Source: Lysobacteraceae bacterium P
GTDB taxonomy: Bacteria > Pseudomonadota > Gammaproteobacteria > Xanthomonadales > Xanthomonadaceae
Reading direction: 5' to 3'
Assembly: GCA_005503055.1 (NCBI GenBank)
Contig: SCOX01000009.1
Coordinates: 105,666-169,665 of the forward strand
DNA length: 64,000 nt
The notes beneath the pieces are model-generated. The model had not been told where the DNA came from and ran no database searches. It worked only from the letters and a program-made list of their open reading frames with translations. The position numbers were made by a program, and so were the translations under genes. Positions within the stretch are counted from its first letter, which is position 1; each line of letters opens with the position of its first letter. Positions 41,385 to 50,544 of the stretch are shown piece by piece.

Positions 41385-43490
41385 TTACCAGATCACGACC
41401 TGCTTGTCGCCTTCGCGCAGCATCGGCTGGCCCGGCTTGCACGAGAACGCCGCGGCGAATGCCGGCAGGTTCGACGGCGCGCCGACCGCGCGGAAGGTGG
41501 CGGGGGCGTGTTCGTCGGTGGCCAGGCGCAGCTTCAGCTCTTCCGGGGTGAAGTTGCGGCGCCACACGGTGCCCCAGTTGAGGAAGAAGCGCTGGTCGCG
41601 CGTGAGGCCGTCGGTCATCGGATCCGGCTTGCCTTCGGTCGCCTTCTTCATGGCGTCGTAGGCGGTAGCCAAGCCGCCGAGGTCGGCGATGTTCTCGCCC
41701 AGCGTCAGCTTGCCGTCGACCTTGCCGCCGGCATCGGTGCGGTAGGTGTCGAACTGCTGCACCAGCTTGTCGGTGCGGCCCGAGAAGCCCTTCGCGTCGG
41801 CCGGCGTCCACCAGTTCTCGAAGTTGCCGCTGGCACCGAAACGGCTGCCCTGGTCGTCGTAACCGTGCGTCATTTCATGGCCGATCACCGCGCCGATGCC
41901 GCCGTAGTTGGCTGCGTCATCCGCGTTGGGATCGAAGAACGGCGGCTGCAGGATGGCGGCCGGGAAGACGATCTCGTTCTGCAGCGGGTTGTAGTACGCG
42001 TTCACCATCTGCGGCGGCATGCCCCATTCGGTGCGGTCGACCGGCTTGCCGATCTTGCCCAGCTGCCACTTGTAGTTGAACTCGTTGGCGGCCAGCACGT
42101 TGCCGATGTAGCTGTCGCGGCTGGTTTCCAGGCCGTTCCAGTCGCGCCACTTGTCGGGGTAGCCGATCTTCGGGGTGAAGGCGGCCCACTTCTCCATCGC
42201 CTTCTTCTTGGTGTCGTCGCCCATCCACGCCAGGTGCTCGATGCGGGTCTTCAGCGAGCCGGAGAGGTTCTTCACCAGCTCTTCCATGCGCGCCTTCGAT
42301 TCCGGCGGGAAGGCCACCTTCACGTACATCTGGCCCAGCGCTTCGCCGGCCTCGTTCTCGATCACGTCGAGCACGCGCTTGCCGCGCTCCTTCAGTTCCT
42401 TCTGGCCGCGCAGGGTCTTGCTGTAGAAGTTGAAGTTCTCTTCGACGAAGGCATCCGACAGGTACGGCGAGGCCGAATCGACGGTGTGGAAGCGCAGGTA
42501 CGACTGCCACTGCTCGGCCGGCACGTCGGCCAGCATCTTGCTCACTTCCTCGTGGAAGGCCGGCATGGCCAGCGAGAACATCGCCGGCGCGGCGACGCCC
42601 TGCGATTCGAAGAACTTCGTCCACGGGAAGTTCGGCGCCAGCTTGTCGGCTTCGGCCGGGCTGATGGGGTTGTAGTACAGCGAGACGTCGCGCTGCATGG
42701 TCTTCTTGTCGATCGACGCCTTGGCCAGGCGGGTTTCGAACGCGATCACGTCCTTGGCCTGCTTGGCGGCATCGGCGGCGGGAATGCCGCTGAGCTCGAG
42801 CACCTTGGCGACGTGCTGCTCGTAAGCGGCCAGCTTGTCCTTCTTGTCGGCGTCGAAGTAGTACGGCTTGTCCGGCAGGCCGAGGCCGCCCTGCGAGGCG
42901 TAGGCGATGTTGTTCTTGGAATCCTTGAAGTCCGCTTCCGGTCCGAAGCCGAACAGCACGTTCTCGCCCTTGGCCGCGCTGGTGCGCAGGTACTCGGCGA
43001 TCTTCTCCTGGCTGTCGAGCGCGGCGATGGCATCCAGCTGCGGCTTCAGCGGGGCGATGCCCTGCTCGTTGATCTTGGCCGCGTCCATGCCGGTTGCCCA
43101 GAAGTCGCCGACGATCTTCTCCACGCCCTTGGCGTTGGTGTCGGCGCCGGCCTGCTCGGCCAGCTGGCGCTGCACGGCGGTGGAGCGCTCATCGAGCATC
43201 TCGAACGCGCCCCACGAGGTGCGGTCGCCCGGAATCGCATTGGCCGCCAGCCACTTGCCGTTGACGTAGCCGCCGAAGTCGTCGCACGCGTTCTTGGTGG
43301 TATCGAGGTCGGCGGCGGCGAAACGGTTCACGCCGGGCAGCTTGCTCTCGTCGAGCGTGTAGGCGGCGGCCTGCGCCGGCTTGGCGGTGTCGGCGGCCGG
43401 TGCGGCAGCGTCGTCCTTCTTGCCGCACGCGGACAGCGCCGCGGCGACGGCCAGGGACAGAACGAGGACTTGAGGTTTGTTGAGGCTCAC
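41385..43490 (-). CDS. M13 family zinc metallopeptidase, lipoprotein, copy 2
   Basis: A 701-residue M13 peptidase. It begins with a lipoprotein signal ending ALSACGKKDD, so it is probably membrane-anchored, unlike copy 1. The N-terminal M13 domain has DDFGGYVNGKWLAAN; zinc motif VIGHEMTHGYDDQGSRF; third ligand in GENIADLGGL; C-terminal FSCKPGQPMLREGDKQVVIW. I prefer the GTG start at 43490, preceded by GGAGCCTTCC; an ATG at 43514 would add eight residues before the signal. It shares architecture with copy 1 but is clearly diverged. Confidence 0.93.
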   Translation of the reverse strand: MSLNKPQVLVLSLAVAAALSACGKKDDAAAPAADTAKPAQAAAYTLDESKLPGVNRFAAADLDTTKNACDDFGGYVNGKWLAANAIPGDRTSWGAFEMLDERSTAVQRQLAEQAGADTNAKGVEKIVGDFWATGMDAAKINEQGIAPLKPQLDAIAALDSQEKIAEYLRTSAAKGENVLFGFGPEADFKDSKNNIAYASQGGLGLPDKPYYFDADKKDKLAAYEQHVAKVLELSGIPAADAAKQAKDVIAFETRLAKASIDKKTMQRDVSLYYNPISPAEADKLAPNFPWTKFFESQGVAAPAMFSLAMPAFHEEVSKMLADVPAEQWQSYLRFHTVDSASPYLSDAFVEENFNFYSKTLRGQKELKERGKRVLDVIENEAGEALGQMYVKVAFPPESKARMEELVKNLSGSLKTRIEHLAWMGDDTKKKAMEKWAAFTPKIGYPDKWRDWNGLETSRDSYIGNVLAANEFNYKWQLGKIGKPVDRTEWGMPPQMVNAYYNPLQNEIVFPAAILQPPFFDPNADDAANYGGIGAVIGHEMTHGYDDQGSRFGASGNFENWWTPADAKGFSGRTDKLVQQFDTYRTDAGGKVDGKLTLGENIADLGGLATAYDAMKKATEGKPDPMTDGLTRDQRFFLNWGTVWRRNFTPEELKLRLATDEHAPATFRAVGAPSNLPAFAAAFSCKPGQPMLREGDKQVVIW

Positions 43491-43814
43491 GGAAGGCTCC
43501 AGCCGGACAGGCATCAGGGAGTTGGGACAGGCCCCGGAGCGGGGCATCGGGCGACATTAGACCCGATTGTCCCAAGCCGAGGGTGTCGAAGGTCACGTTG
43601 ACGGGGCGGTCGCACAACCCTGGGGTGGGCCCGGCCGGGCCGCCCGGACGCGCAAAGTCCGCGGTCAGGGACGGGTCAGATATTGGCCACGCGCGGGCTC
43701 GCGGGAGGGCGCCGTCACGGGCGGACGAACGTGCAACGACGGGCGCCTCGCAGGTATCCCTTGTGCACGGACCGGGGCATTCCTAAGCTCCGCCGACTCG
43801 AACGGGGACCCAAC
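43491..43814. other. Intergenic region between divergent genes
   Basis: This 324-bp stretch separates the M13 lipoprotein gene (minus) from the S33 hydrolase (plus) and should carry both promoters. It contains short GC-rich palindromes (GGGCCCGGCCGGGCCGCCC near 43626) but no gene-like frame, and no promoter I can name with confidence. Confidence 0.6.
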
Positions 43815-44930
43815 GTGAAGAAACTCCTGCTGGCATTGCTGCTTGCCACGACCGCCTTCGCCGCACATGCGCAAACGACCTGCCGCGACACCGCCGCCTA
43901 CGAGCCAGCGCGCAGGATCGTCGCCGACCTGGGCCGCATCGTGACGCCCAACGGCGTGCAGGAGTCGTACAAGGTCGACATCAACGGCGTCGAGCAGTGG
44001 GTGAACGTGCGCGGCCAGGACCGCGACAACCCCATCGTGCTGTTCGTGCACGGCGGGCCGGCGTCGCCGCTGACGCCGACGTTGTGGCAGTTCCAGCGCC
44101 CGCTGGAGGAGTACTTCACGATGGTGACGTACGACCAGCGCGGCGCGGGCAAGACCTTTGTCGCCAACGACCAGGCGAAGGTCGCCGACACCATCCACAT
44201 TCCGAACTACGTCGATGACCTCATCGCCATGGCGCAGGACGTACGCAAGCGCTACGGCAAGCGCAAGGTCATCCTGATGGCGCACAGCTGGGGCACGATC
44301 GTCGGCATGCAGGCGGCGCTGAAACGGCCCGACCTGTTCCATGCGTACGTCGGCGTGGGCCAGGTGATCAACGTTCGCGAGAACGAACGCGTCAGCTTCG
44401 ATTACGCGATGGCCACCGCGAAGGCCAAGCACAACGCCGAAGCGGTGCGCGAGATGGAAGCCATCGCGCCGTACCCGGGCGACCAGCCGATCACGCGCGA
44501 ACGCATCATCGCCGCGCGCAAGTGGGCGCAGTACTACGGCGGCCTCACCGCATACCGCGATGAATCCACCTACTTCTACCGCGCACCGCTGTTATCGCCG
44601 GAATACACCGATGCCGAACGCTGCGCGGTGGACGAGGGCAACGTGTTCACGCTGGGCCGCATCCTGCCGGAGTTCCTCGCGGTCGACATGTCCGGCGTGC
44701 GCGAATTCCCGATTCCCGTGTTGATGTTCATGGGCCGCCACGACTACACCACGCCTTCGCAGCCGACCGACGCCTGGCTCAAGCAACTGAAGGCACCGTA
44801 CAAGCAGGGGGTGTGGTTCGAACACTCCTCGCACATGATCCCGTGGGAGGAGTCGGGCAAACTGCTGCTGAGCCTGGTGCAGTACGCGCGTCCGCTCGCG
44901 CGCGACGAACGCGGCGTCACGACGAAGTAA
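43815..44930 (+). CDS. Exported alpha/beta hydrolase, proline iminopeptidase-like (S33)
   Basis: A 371-residue secreted hydrolase. The signal peptide (KKLLLALLLATTAFAAHAQ) is followed by an alpha/beta-hydrolase domain: VLFVHGGPASPLT (oxyanion HGGP), TYDQRGAGKTF, the nucleophile elbow AHSWGT, and the catalytic His late in WFEHSSHMIP. HGGP with DQRG is typical of family S33 aminopeptidases that release N-terminal proline. The start is GTG at 43815. The thioredoxin-like gene begins 50 bp later. Confidence 0.87.
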   Translation: MKKLLLALLLATTAFAAHAQTTCRDTAAYEPARRIVADLGRIVTPNGVQESYKVDINGVEQWVNVRGQDRDNPIVLFVHGGPASPLTPTLWQFQRPLEEYFTMVTYDQRGAGKTFVANDQAKVADTIHIPNYVDDLIAMAQDVRKRYGKRKVILMAHSWGTIVGMQAALKRPDLFHAYVGVGQVINVRENERVSFDYAMATAKAKHNAEAVREMEAIAPYPGDQPITRERIIAARKWAQYYGGLTAYRDESTYFYRAPLLSPEYTDAERCAVDEGNVFTLGRILPEFLAVDMSGVREFPIPVLMFMGRHDYTTPSQPTDAWLKQLKAPYKQGVWFEHSSHMIPWEESGKLLLSLVQYARPLARDERGVTTK

Positions 44931-44980
44931 CGGGACATCGCGTCTGCTTGGCCCGGCACGCCACGGCTTCCCTCGCAACG

Positions 44981-45304
44981 ATGACCTACGTCCGCACCTA
45001 CACCGCCGACGAACCCGCACGCGCCGAGGTCGACGCCTGGCCCGGCGCGTCGGTGCTGGAATTCGGTACGAACTGGTGCGGCTGGTGCAGCGGCGCGCAA
45101 CCGTTCATCGAGGCGGTGTTGGCGCCGCGCGACGATGTCCGCCACGTGAAGGTCGAGGACGGACCGGGTCGTCCGCTCGGACGCTCGTACCGGGTGAAGC
45201 TGTGGCCGACGCTGATCGTGCTGCGCGATGGCGAGGAGGTCGCGCGCGTCGTGCGGCCTTCGCGGGCGGAGGAAATCCTCCAGGCCCTCGCCGCGGTGGA
45301 ATGA
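44981..45304 (+). CDS. Thioredoxin-like protein with CGWC motif
   Basis: A 107-residue thioredoxin-fold protein without signal peptide. The redox motif is Cys33-Gly-Trp-Cys36 in FGTNWCGWCSGAQPF, and the cis-Pro lies in VKLWPTLIVLRDG. The motif differs from the usual CGPC; CGWC/CxWC is found in less common thioredoxin-like reductases. It could be cotranscribed with the S33 hydrolase. Partner proteins are unknown. Confidence 0.87.
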   Translation: MTYVRTYTADEPARAEVDAWPGASVLEFGTNWCGWCSGAQPFIEAVLAPRDDVRHVKVEDGPGRPLGRSYRVKLWPTLIVLRDGEEVARVVRPSRAEEILQALAAVE

Positions 45305-45350
45305 CGCGTACCGCATGCGTTGACGCGCCCTAGCCGGCGCACGGGGCAGG

Positions 45351-46487
45351 ATGAACCCTCATGCATCGTGGGTCCCTCGCATGGTTCGTCGTTCATCGCG
45401 CGCACGCTCCGCGCCGGCTACGTCGGCTGCGCGACGTTCATCGTCGCCACGCGATGCGTCGGGCACGACCCACGGCATCGCGCGCTTGCCCGGCCTGACA
45501 ATCGACAGCTACAACCTGGCGATCCGCGATCCGGATGGCGAAGGCTTTCTGGGCGATCGCGCCAGCCAGACCGCGTTCCGGCAGGTGCTCGACGCCGCGC
45601 GCAAGGTGCATGCGACGGGAAAGGATCCTTTCGGGCGCACGCCCAGTGCGGCGCTATCGAAGCAGGACATCGACCTGGTGCTGGTCGGCGGCGGTGCCGA
45701 CGCCTCGCACCTGGTGCATCTGGCGGTGGAGGAGTTCGCGCGCCGGCTCGTGCACGTCGTGCAGTGCTTCCGCGTGCAACCTGCGTGGCATGACGTGAAG
45801 CGCATCGTGCTTGGCGGCGGTCTGCCCGAAAGCCGGTTCGGCCTGCTCGCGATCCGGCGCGCGCAGCGCATGCTCAAGACCGCGCGCAGCGGTGCGGACC
45901 TTTACGTGCTGAGCCACGATCCCGATGAAGGCGGACTGCTCGGCTGGTCGCAGCTGCTGCCGGCGCGATTCCGTCGTCAGGAAGCCTTCCTGGCGGTCGA
46001 CGTCGGCGGTACCAATATCCGTTGCGGTGTCGTCGAGCCGCGCTGGTCGCAAGCGCCGGACGGTTCGAAGGCGCGCGTCGTCGAGAGCCTGCAATGGCGC
46101 CACGCGGACGATGCGCCCGATCGCGGCGAAGCGGTTGCGCGAATGGCGGCGATGCTCAACGGCTTGTCCGCGTTCTCGCGCACGCTCGGGCTGCGGCTGG
46201 CGCCGTTCATCGGCATCGCGTGCCCGGGGCAAATCGAGGCCGATGGCCACATTCCACAAGGCGCGCAGAATTTGCCTGGCGACTGGGCACCACCGTTCCA
46301 CCTGCCGCGCGAGCTGGCGCGACGCGTGGACCGCATCGGCGGTCGCGCGCCGATGATCGCGCTGCACAACGACGCGGTCGTGCAGGGCTTGAGCGAACGT
46401 CCGCGCATGCGCGGGGCCGCGCGCTGGGGCGTATTGACGATCGGTACGGGACTGGGCAACGCAAGCTTCACCAATGCCGGCCGTTGA
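45351..46487 (+). CDS. ROK/glucokinase-like sugar kinase with apparently circularly permuted motif order
   Basis: A 378-residue protein with actin-fold kinase motifs in an unusual order. Residues 151-158 RIVLGGGL and 189-201 HDPDEGGLLGWSQ look like the C-terminal adenosine and closing motifs of ROK kinases. They come before the phosphate-1 motif DVGGTNIR at 217-224, the catalytic-Asp-like LHNDAVV and the phosphate-2 motif IGTGLGNASF at about 364-373, which nearly ends the protein. No ROK zinc-Cys cluster is seen. The first 45 residues are basic, Ser/Ala-rich and doubtful, so the true start may be an internal ATG such as 45381. Substrate unknown. Confidence 0.7.
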   Translation: MNPHASWVPRMVRRSSRARSAPATSAARRSSSPRDASGTTHGIARLPGLTIDSYNLAIRDPDGEGFLGDRASQTAFRQVLDAARKVHATGKDPFGRTPSAALSKQDIDLVLVGGGADASHLVHLAVEEFARRLVHVVQCFRVQPAWHDVKRIVLGGGLPESRFGLLAIRRAQRMLKTARSGADLYVLSHDPDEGGLLGWSQLLPARFRRQEAFLAVDVGGTNIRCGVVEPRWSQAPDGSKARVVESLQWRHADDAPDRGEAVARMAAMLNGLSAFSRTLGLRLAPFIGIACPGQIEADGHIPQGAQNLPGDWAPPFHLPRELARRVDRIGGRAPMIALHNDAVVQGLSERPRMRGAARWGVLTIGTGLGNASFTNAGR

Positions 46488-46606
46488 TCGTTGTTTAACG
46501 CTGAACCGTGGCACACCTCGTCACGCATGAATCACGCCATGCTGCACGTGAGGCTCACGCGCGCTCGCCAAGACTGCGCACGTCATGTCCCACCACGGAG
46601 CGCACG

Positions 46607-46918
46607 ATGGACAGCAGCACCGTCGCCAATGCCGCATATGGCGCCAATACGTTTCTCTGGTTCTGCATTTTCGCCTTCGGACTGATCCTGTCGATCCTGT
46701 GGATACTGGTGCCGTTCGCGGTATTCGGCATCAAGGGTCTGCTGCGCCGCATCGCGCGCAGCCTGGAGGCGATCGAGAAGCAGAACGTCGACCTGCTCGC
46801 CGCCTGGCGCGAATACCCGCGCGACTACAACCGGCCGACCGAAAGCGTGGTGTACCGCGACGTGCGCGCCGATGGCACGGTCGTGCGCGAAGAGCGGATC
46901 GTTCCGCCGCCGCCGTAA
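46607..46918 (+). CDS. Small membrane protein, function unknown
   Basis: A 103-residue protein with one or two membrane helices (FLWFCIFAFGLILSILWILVPFAVFGIKGL spread over about residues 17-46). An amphipathic segment IARSLEAIEKQNVDLLAAW follows, then a polar tail ending in REERIVPPPP. The tail is probably cytoplasmic. Upstream in-frame codons lack protein-like character, so I use the ATG giving MDSSTVANAAY. I recognise no family. Confidence 0.72.
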   Translation: MDSSTVANAAYGANTFLWFCIFAFGLILSILWILVPFAVFGIKGLLRRIARSLEAIEKQNVDLLAAWREYPRDYNRPTESVVYRDVRADGTVVREERIVPPPP

Positions 46919-46974
46919 GCGCGGCCTTCATGCCGTGCTAGCTTTGTCGCGCCCACAAAGAGAAGAGGCGCAGC

Positions 46975-48360
46975 ATGCGCGTGCATTTCCATGGTGCAGC
47001 CGGTGAGGTCACCGGCTCCCTGCACGAAATCGAAGCGGCCGGGCGGCGCGTGCTGCTCGACTGCGGCATGATCCAGGGAAGCCCGGAAGCCGAAGCGCGC
47101 AATCGCGATCCATTCGGGTTCGAGCCTTCGCGGATCGACGCGCTGGTGATCAGTCACGCGCACATCGACCACATCGGCCGCGTGCCGTTGCTGGTCAAGC
47201 GCGGATTTCGCGGGCCGATATACGCGCAGCAAGCGACGGCCGACCTGATGCCCGTGATGCTGATGGATGCGGCGTCGATCTCCGAAGGCGACGCCGAGCG
47301 CCACAATCGTTACCGCCGAAACAACGAGCCTGAAGCGCTCCCGCTGTTCACCCGCGAAGACGTGCAAGACGCGATGCAACTCGTTCGCCCGCTTCCCTAC
47401 GACGCGCGTACCGCGATCCTGCCCGGTGTCGACATCGCCTTTCGCGAAGCCGGGCATATCCTCGGGTCGGCGAGCGTGGAAATCTGGTCGGATGGGCGCA
47501 AGCTGGTGTTCTCCGGCGATCTGGGGCCGAAGGGCACGCCGATCCTGCGCGACCCGGCCAGCATCGACAGCGCCGACCTGGTGCTGATGGAATCCACTTA
47601 CGGCGACCGCTTGCATCGCGATCGCGCCGAGACCATCCGCGAACTCGGCGACATTCTCGACACCGCGTGGCGCGACGGCGGCAATGTGCTGATTCCGGCC
47701 TTCGCGGTCGGACGCAGCCAGGAGCTGCTGTATTGGTTCGCGCGCCATTGGGACGAGTGGAACATGGCGCGCTGGAGCATCTTCCTCGACAGCCCGATGG
47801 CGGCCAGGGTGGTGGCGATCTACGACCGCCACGCCGACCTGTTCGACGAAGACGCGCAGCGGGTGTGGCGCGACAAGCCCACGCCGTTCCGCTTGCCCAA
47901 CCTGCACTTCACGCAGACGCGCGAGGAGTCGATGGCGATCAATCGCATCGAGCGCGGGGCGATCGTCATCGCGGGTTCCGGCATGGCGAATGCGGGGCGC
48001 ATTCTGCATCACTTCCGCCATCGCCTGGGCCGCAGACAGACGCACGTGGTCTTCGTCGGTTACCAGGCCGAAGGCACGCTCGGACGACGTCTCGTGGACG
48101 GTGCACGCTGGGCACGCATCCACGGCTCCGACGTGCGCGTCAATGCGCAGCGGCATACCGTCGGCGGACTGTCGGCGCACACCGATCAGCGCGGGCTGAT
48201 GGCGTGGTACGGCGCCATCGCGGGAAACGGCGTCGCACATCCGCCGCTGGCGCTGGTGCATGGCGAGGACCGTGCGCGCGAGGCCTTGGCCGGCGAGATC
48301 GGCGACACCTACGGCGTGCAGGCCACGCTGGCGCGGCCGGGCGTCACGCTGGAGGTGTGA
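46975..48360 (+). CDS. Metallo-beta-lactamase/beta-CASP nuclease (CPSF-like)
   Basis: A 461-residue enzyme of the beta-CASP class. The metal site motif ISHAHIDHIGR is near residue 60, followed by REAGHILGSASVEI and FSGDLGPKGTPILRDP. The beta-CASP domain has LIPAFAVGRSQELLYW, and the C-terminal RMMBL segment shows VGYQAEGTLGRRLV and LSAHTDQRGLMAW. Eukaryotic relatives cut pre-mRNA; bacterial ones are predicted RNA nucleases. A role in RNA processing is inferred from family. Confidence 0.92.
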   Translation: MRVHFHGAAGEVTGSLHEIEAAGRRVLLDCGMIQGSPEAEARNRDPFGFEPSRIDALVISHAHIDHIGRVPLLVKRGFRGPIYAQQATADLMPVMLMDAASISEGDAERHNRYRRNNEPEALPLFTREDVQDAMQLVRPLPYDARTAILPGVDIAFREAGHILGSASVEIWSDGRKLVFSGDLGPKGTPILRDPASIDSADLVLMESTYGDRLHRDRAETIRELGDILDTAWRDGGNVLIPAFAVGRSQELLYWFARHWDEWNMARWSIFLDSPMAARVVAIYDRHADLFDEDAQRVWRDKPTPFRLPNLHFTQTREESMAINRIERGAIVIAGSGMANAGRILHHFRHRLGRRQTHVVFVGYQAEGTLGRRLVDGARWARIHGSDVRVNAQRHTVGGLSAHTDQRGLMAWYGAIAGNGVAHPPLALVHGEDRAREALAGEIGDTYGVQATLARPGVTLEV

Positions 48361-48378
48361 GCCCGGCTCGCTGTGCGA

Positions 48379-50202
48379 TCACGTCGCTTCGCGCGTGGCC
48401 TCGGCGGTCTCGGCCGTGAGCGGTGTGGCGGCGTGGCGCGGCCGCGTGAACGGCGTGGGCGTGGGCCCGGGCGCGACGTTGCCGATCAGCAGCCTGGTGC
48501 CCGCGGTCAGGCCTTCGGACAGTTCCAGCTGCACGCGTTCGGCGTCGCGACGGCGTACTTGCTCGACGATCTCCAGCGCCTCGTCCTTGGGCACGCCGAG
48601 CTGGCACAGCGCCGAGTGCCCGAATTTCATGGCCGATTCGAAGGTTTCGCGGACTTGGACGTCGACGCCGGCGTTGATCAGCTCCAGCGAGTGTTCGCGA
48701 TCGTACGAGCGCACCAGCAATCGTGCCTGGCCGAATTCCGACTTCGCCAGTTCGACGATGCGATTGGCGGCTTCCTTGCCGTCGATGCACACGGCGATGA
48801 CCTGCGCGTTGCTGGCGCCGGATGCGCGCAACACGTCCAGACGCGTGCCGTCGCCGTAGTAGATCTTGAAGCCGAAGGTGCTGGCGCTGCGGATCATCTC
48901 CACGTCGTTGTCGATGATGGTCACGTCCACGCCGCGCGCGAGCAGCGACTGGCTGACCACCTGTCCGAAGCGGCCGAAGCCGATCATCAGCACGCTGCCG
49001 CTGAGGTCGTGGGCGGCGTCGACATCGTCGGGCTTCACCTCGGCGCGTTTGAGCCAGGGCCGCACGGCGAGCACCATCAGCGGCGTCAGCGCCATCGACA
49101 GCACCACGATCGCGGTGAGGTTGGCGTTCTGGCCAGCGGCGATCACGCCGCTGGCGGCCGCGGTGGAATAGAGCACGAATGCGAATTCGCCGCCTTGCGC
49201 CATCAGCGTGGCGCGATCGAGTGCTTCGCCATGGCTCGAGTCCATCAGGCGCGCGACGGCGTAGATGCACAGCGCCTTGACCAGCATCATCGCCAGCACC
49301 GCGCCCAGGATCGGCATCCAGTTGTCGCGCACGACGGACAAGTCCAGCGCCATGCCCACGCCGAGGAAGAACAGGCCGAGCAACAGGCCCCGGAACGGTT
49401 CGACATCGGCTTCGAGCTGGTGACGAAACGTCGATTCCGACAGCAGCACGCCGGCCAGGAACGCGCCCATCGCCATCGACAGGCCGCCCAACTGCATCAG
49501 CAAAGCCGAGCCGAGTACCACCAGCAGCGCGGCGGCGGTCATCACCTCTCGGGCGCGGGCGGCGGCGAGCAGGCGGAACAGCGGATTCAGCAGCCAGATG
49601 CCGGCCGCGACGAGCGCGACCAACACGCCGGCAGCGATGCCGATCGCCGTCCAACGCGAAGTGTCGGCGCTCGGTTCGGCCGGCGACAGCAGGGCCACCA
49701 GCACCAGCAGCGGCACGATCAGCAGGTCCTCGAACAGCAGGACCGAGACGATCTTCTGACCGTGGGGCAGGGCGATGTCGCCGCGCTCGGCCAGCAGTTG
49801 CATCACGATGGCCGTGGAGGTCAGCACGAAACCCATCGCGCCGATGAATGCGACCACGGGCGCGTAGCCGAACAACAGGCCCACGCCGGTCAGCGCGGCG
49901 GTGCAACTGGCGATCTGCAGCGTGCCCAGGCCGAAGATCTGCTTGCGCAGGCTCCACAGATGCGAGGGGCGCATTTCCAGGCCGATCACGAACAGGAACA
50001 TCACCACGCCCAGCTCGGCCACGTGGAGGATCGCCTGCGGGTCCGAGAACCAGCCCAGCCCGAACGGCCCGATCACCAGCCCGGCGGCCAGGTAGCCCAG
50101 CACCGAGCCCAGCCCGAGGCGCCTGAAAATGGGCACCGCCACCACGGCCGCGCCCAGCAGCGTCACCACCTTGACCAGATCGTTCGACCCGACATCCGCC
50201 AT
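48379..50202 (-). CDS. Kef-type K+/H+ antiporter (CPA2) with RCK (TrkA-N) domain
   Basis: A 607-residue protein. The N-terminal 390 residues carry about twelve helices of the CPA2 exchanger (GSVLGYLAAGLVIGPFGLG, LFVIGLEMRPSHLW, GAFLAGVLLSES). A cytoplasmic NAD-binding TrkA-N domain follows (VLMIGFGRFGQVVSQSLL; YYGDGTRLDVLRASGA). In E. coli, KefB/KefC are gated by glutathione adducts; glutathione reductase is encoded in this window, though far away. The ATG at 50202 has a purine-rich GGGAAGAAG before it. Confidence 0.92.
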   Translation of the reverse strand: MADVGSNDLVKVVTLLGAAVVAVPIFRRLGLGSVLGYLAAGLVIGPFGLGWFSDPQAILHVAELGVVMFLFVIGLEMRPSHLWSLRKQIFGLGTLQIASCTAALTGVGLLFGYAPVVAFIGAMGFVLTSTAIVMQLLAERGDIALPHGQKIVSVLLFEDLLIVPLLVLVALLSPAEPSADTSRWTAIGIAAGVLVALVAAGIWLLNPLFRLLAAARAREVMTAAALLVVLGSALLMQLGGLSMAMGAFLAGVLLSESTFRHQLEADVEPFRGLLLGLFFLGVGMALDLSVVRDNWMPILGAVLAMMLVKALCIYAVARLMDSSHGEALDRATLMAQGGEFAFVLYSTAAASGVIAAGQNANLTAIVVLSMALTPLMVLAVRPWLKRAEVKPDDVDAAHDLSGSVLMIGFGRFGQVVSQSLLARGVDVTIIDNDVEMIRSASTFGFKIYYGDGTRLDVLRASGASNAQVIAVCIDGKEAANRIVELAKSEFGQARLLVRSYDREHSLELINAGVDVQVRETFESAMKFGHSALCQLGVPKDEALEIVEQVRRRDAERVQLELSEGLTAGTRLLIGNVAPGPTPTPFTRPRHAATPLTAETAEATREAT

Positions 50203-50544
50203 CTTCTTCCCACTCCGTATGAATAGCCCCGGCCCAGGGCAGCCTACACGGCTGGCACGACCGGGCACTTTCGCGTAGAGTCCGCCCTGTTCAGCGCACG
50301 GCTGCCTCCCCGCAAGGGTACGTTTCCCAGGTATGCCCGCCGTGGACCGCATTGCGGTTCGAGCAAACGGCTTCTATCCCGCACGTCTTTCGTAGCGCCG
50401 ACACGGCCCGGAGCATCCGGCGCCGTCCAACAAGATCACCTTTGGCGCGGTTCCAGGGAACGCCGGGGTCATCACGCGACGTCACGTCCGCGCCCGCGTT
50501 CAGCCGGCACGGCGCGATGGCGCGCGACAAGGAGCTACATCGCA
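50203..50544. other. Intergenic region upstream of helicase and antiporter genes
   Basis: This 342-bp stretch lies between divergent genes and must hold both promoters. It gives the DEAD-box helicase a potentially long 5' leader, as is common for cold-responsive helicases. No gene-like frame or recognisable site beyond the Shine-Dalgarno AAGGAG 13-18 bp before 50545 is seen. Confidence 0.55.
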
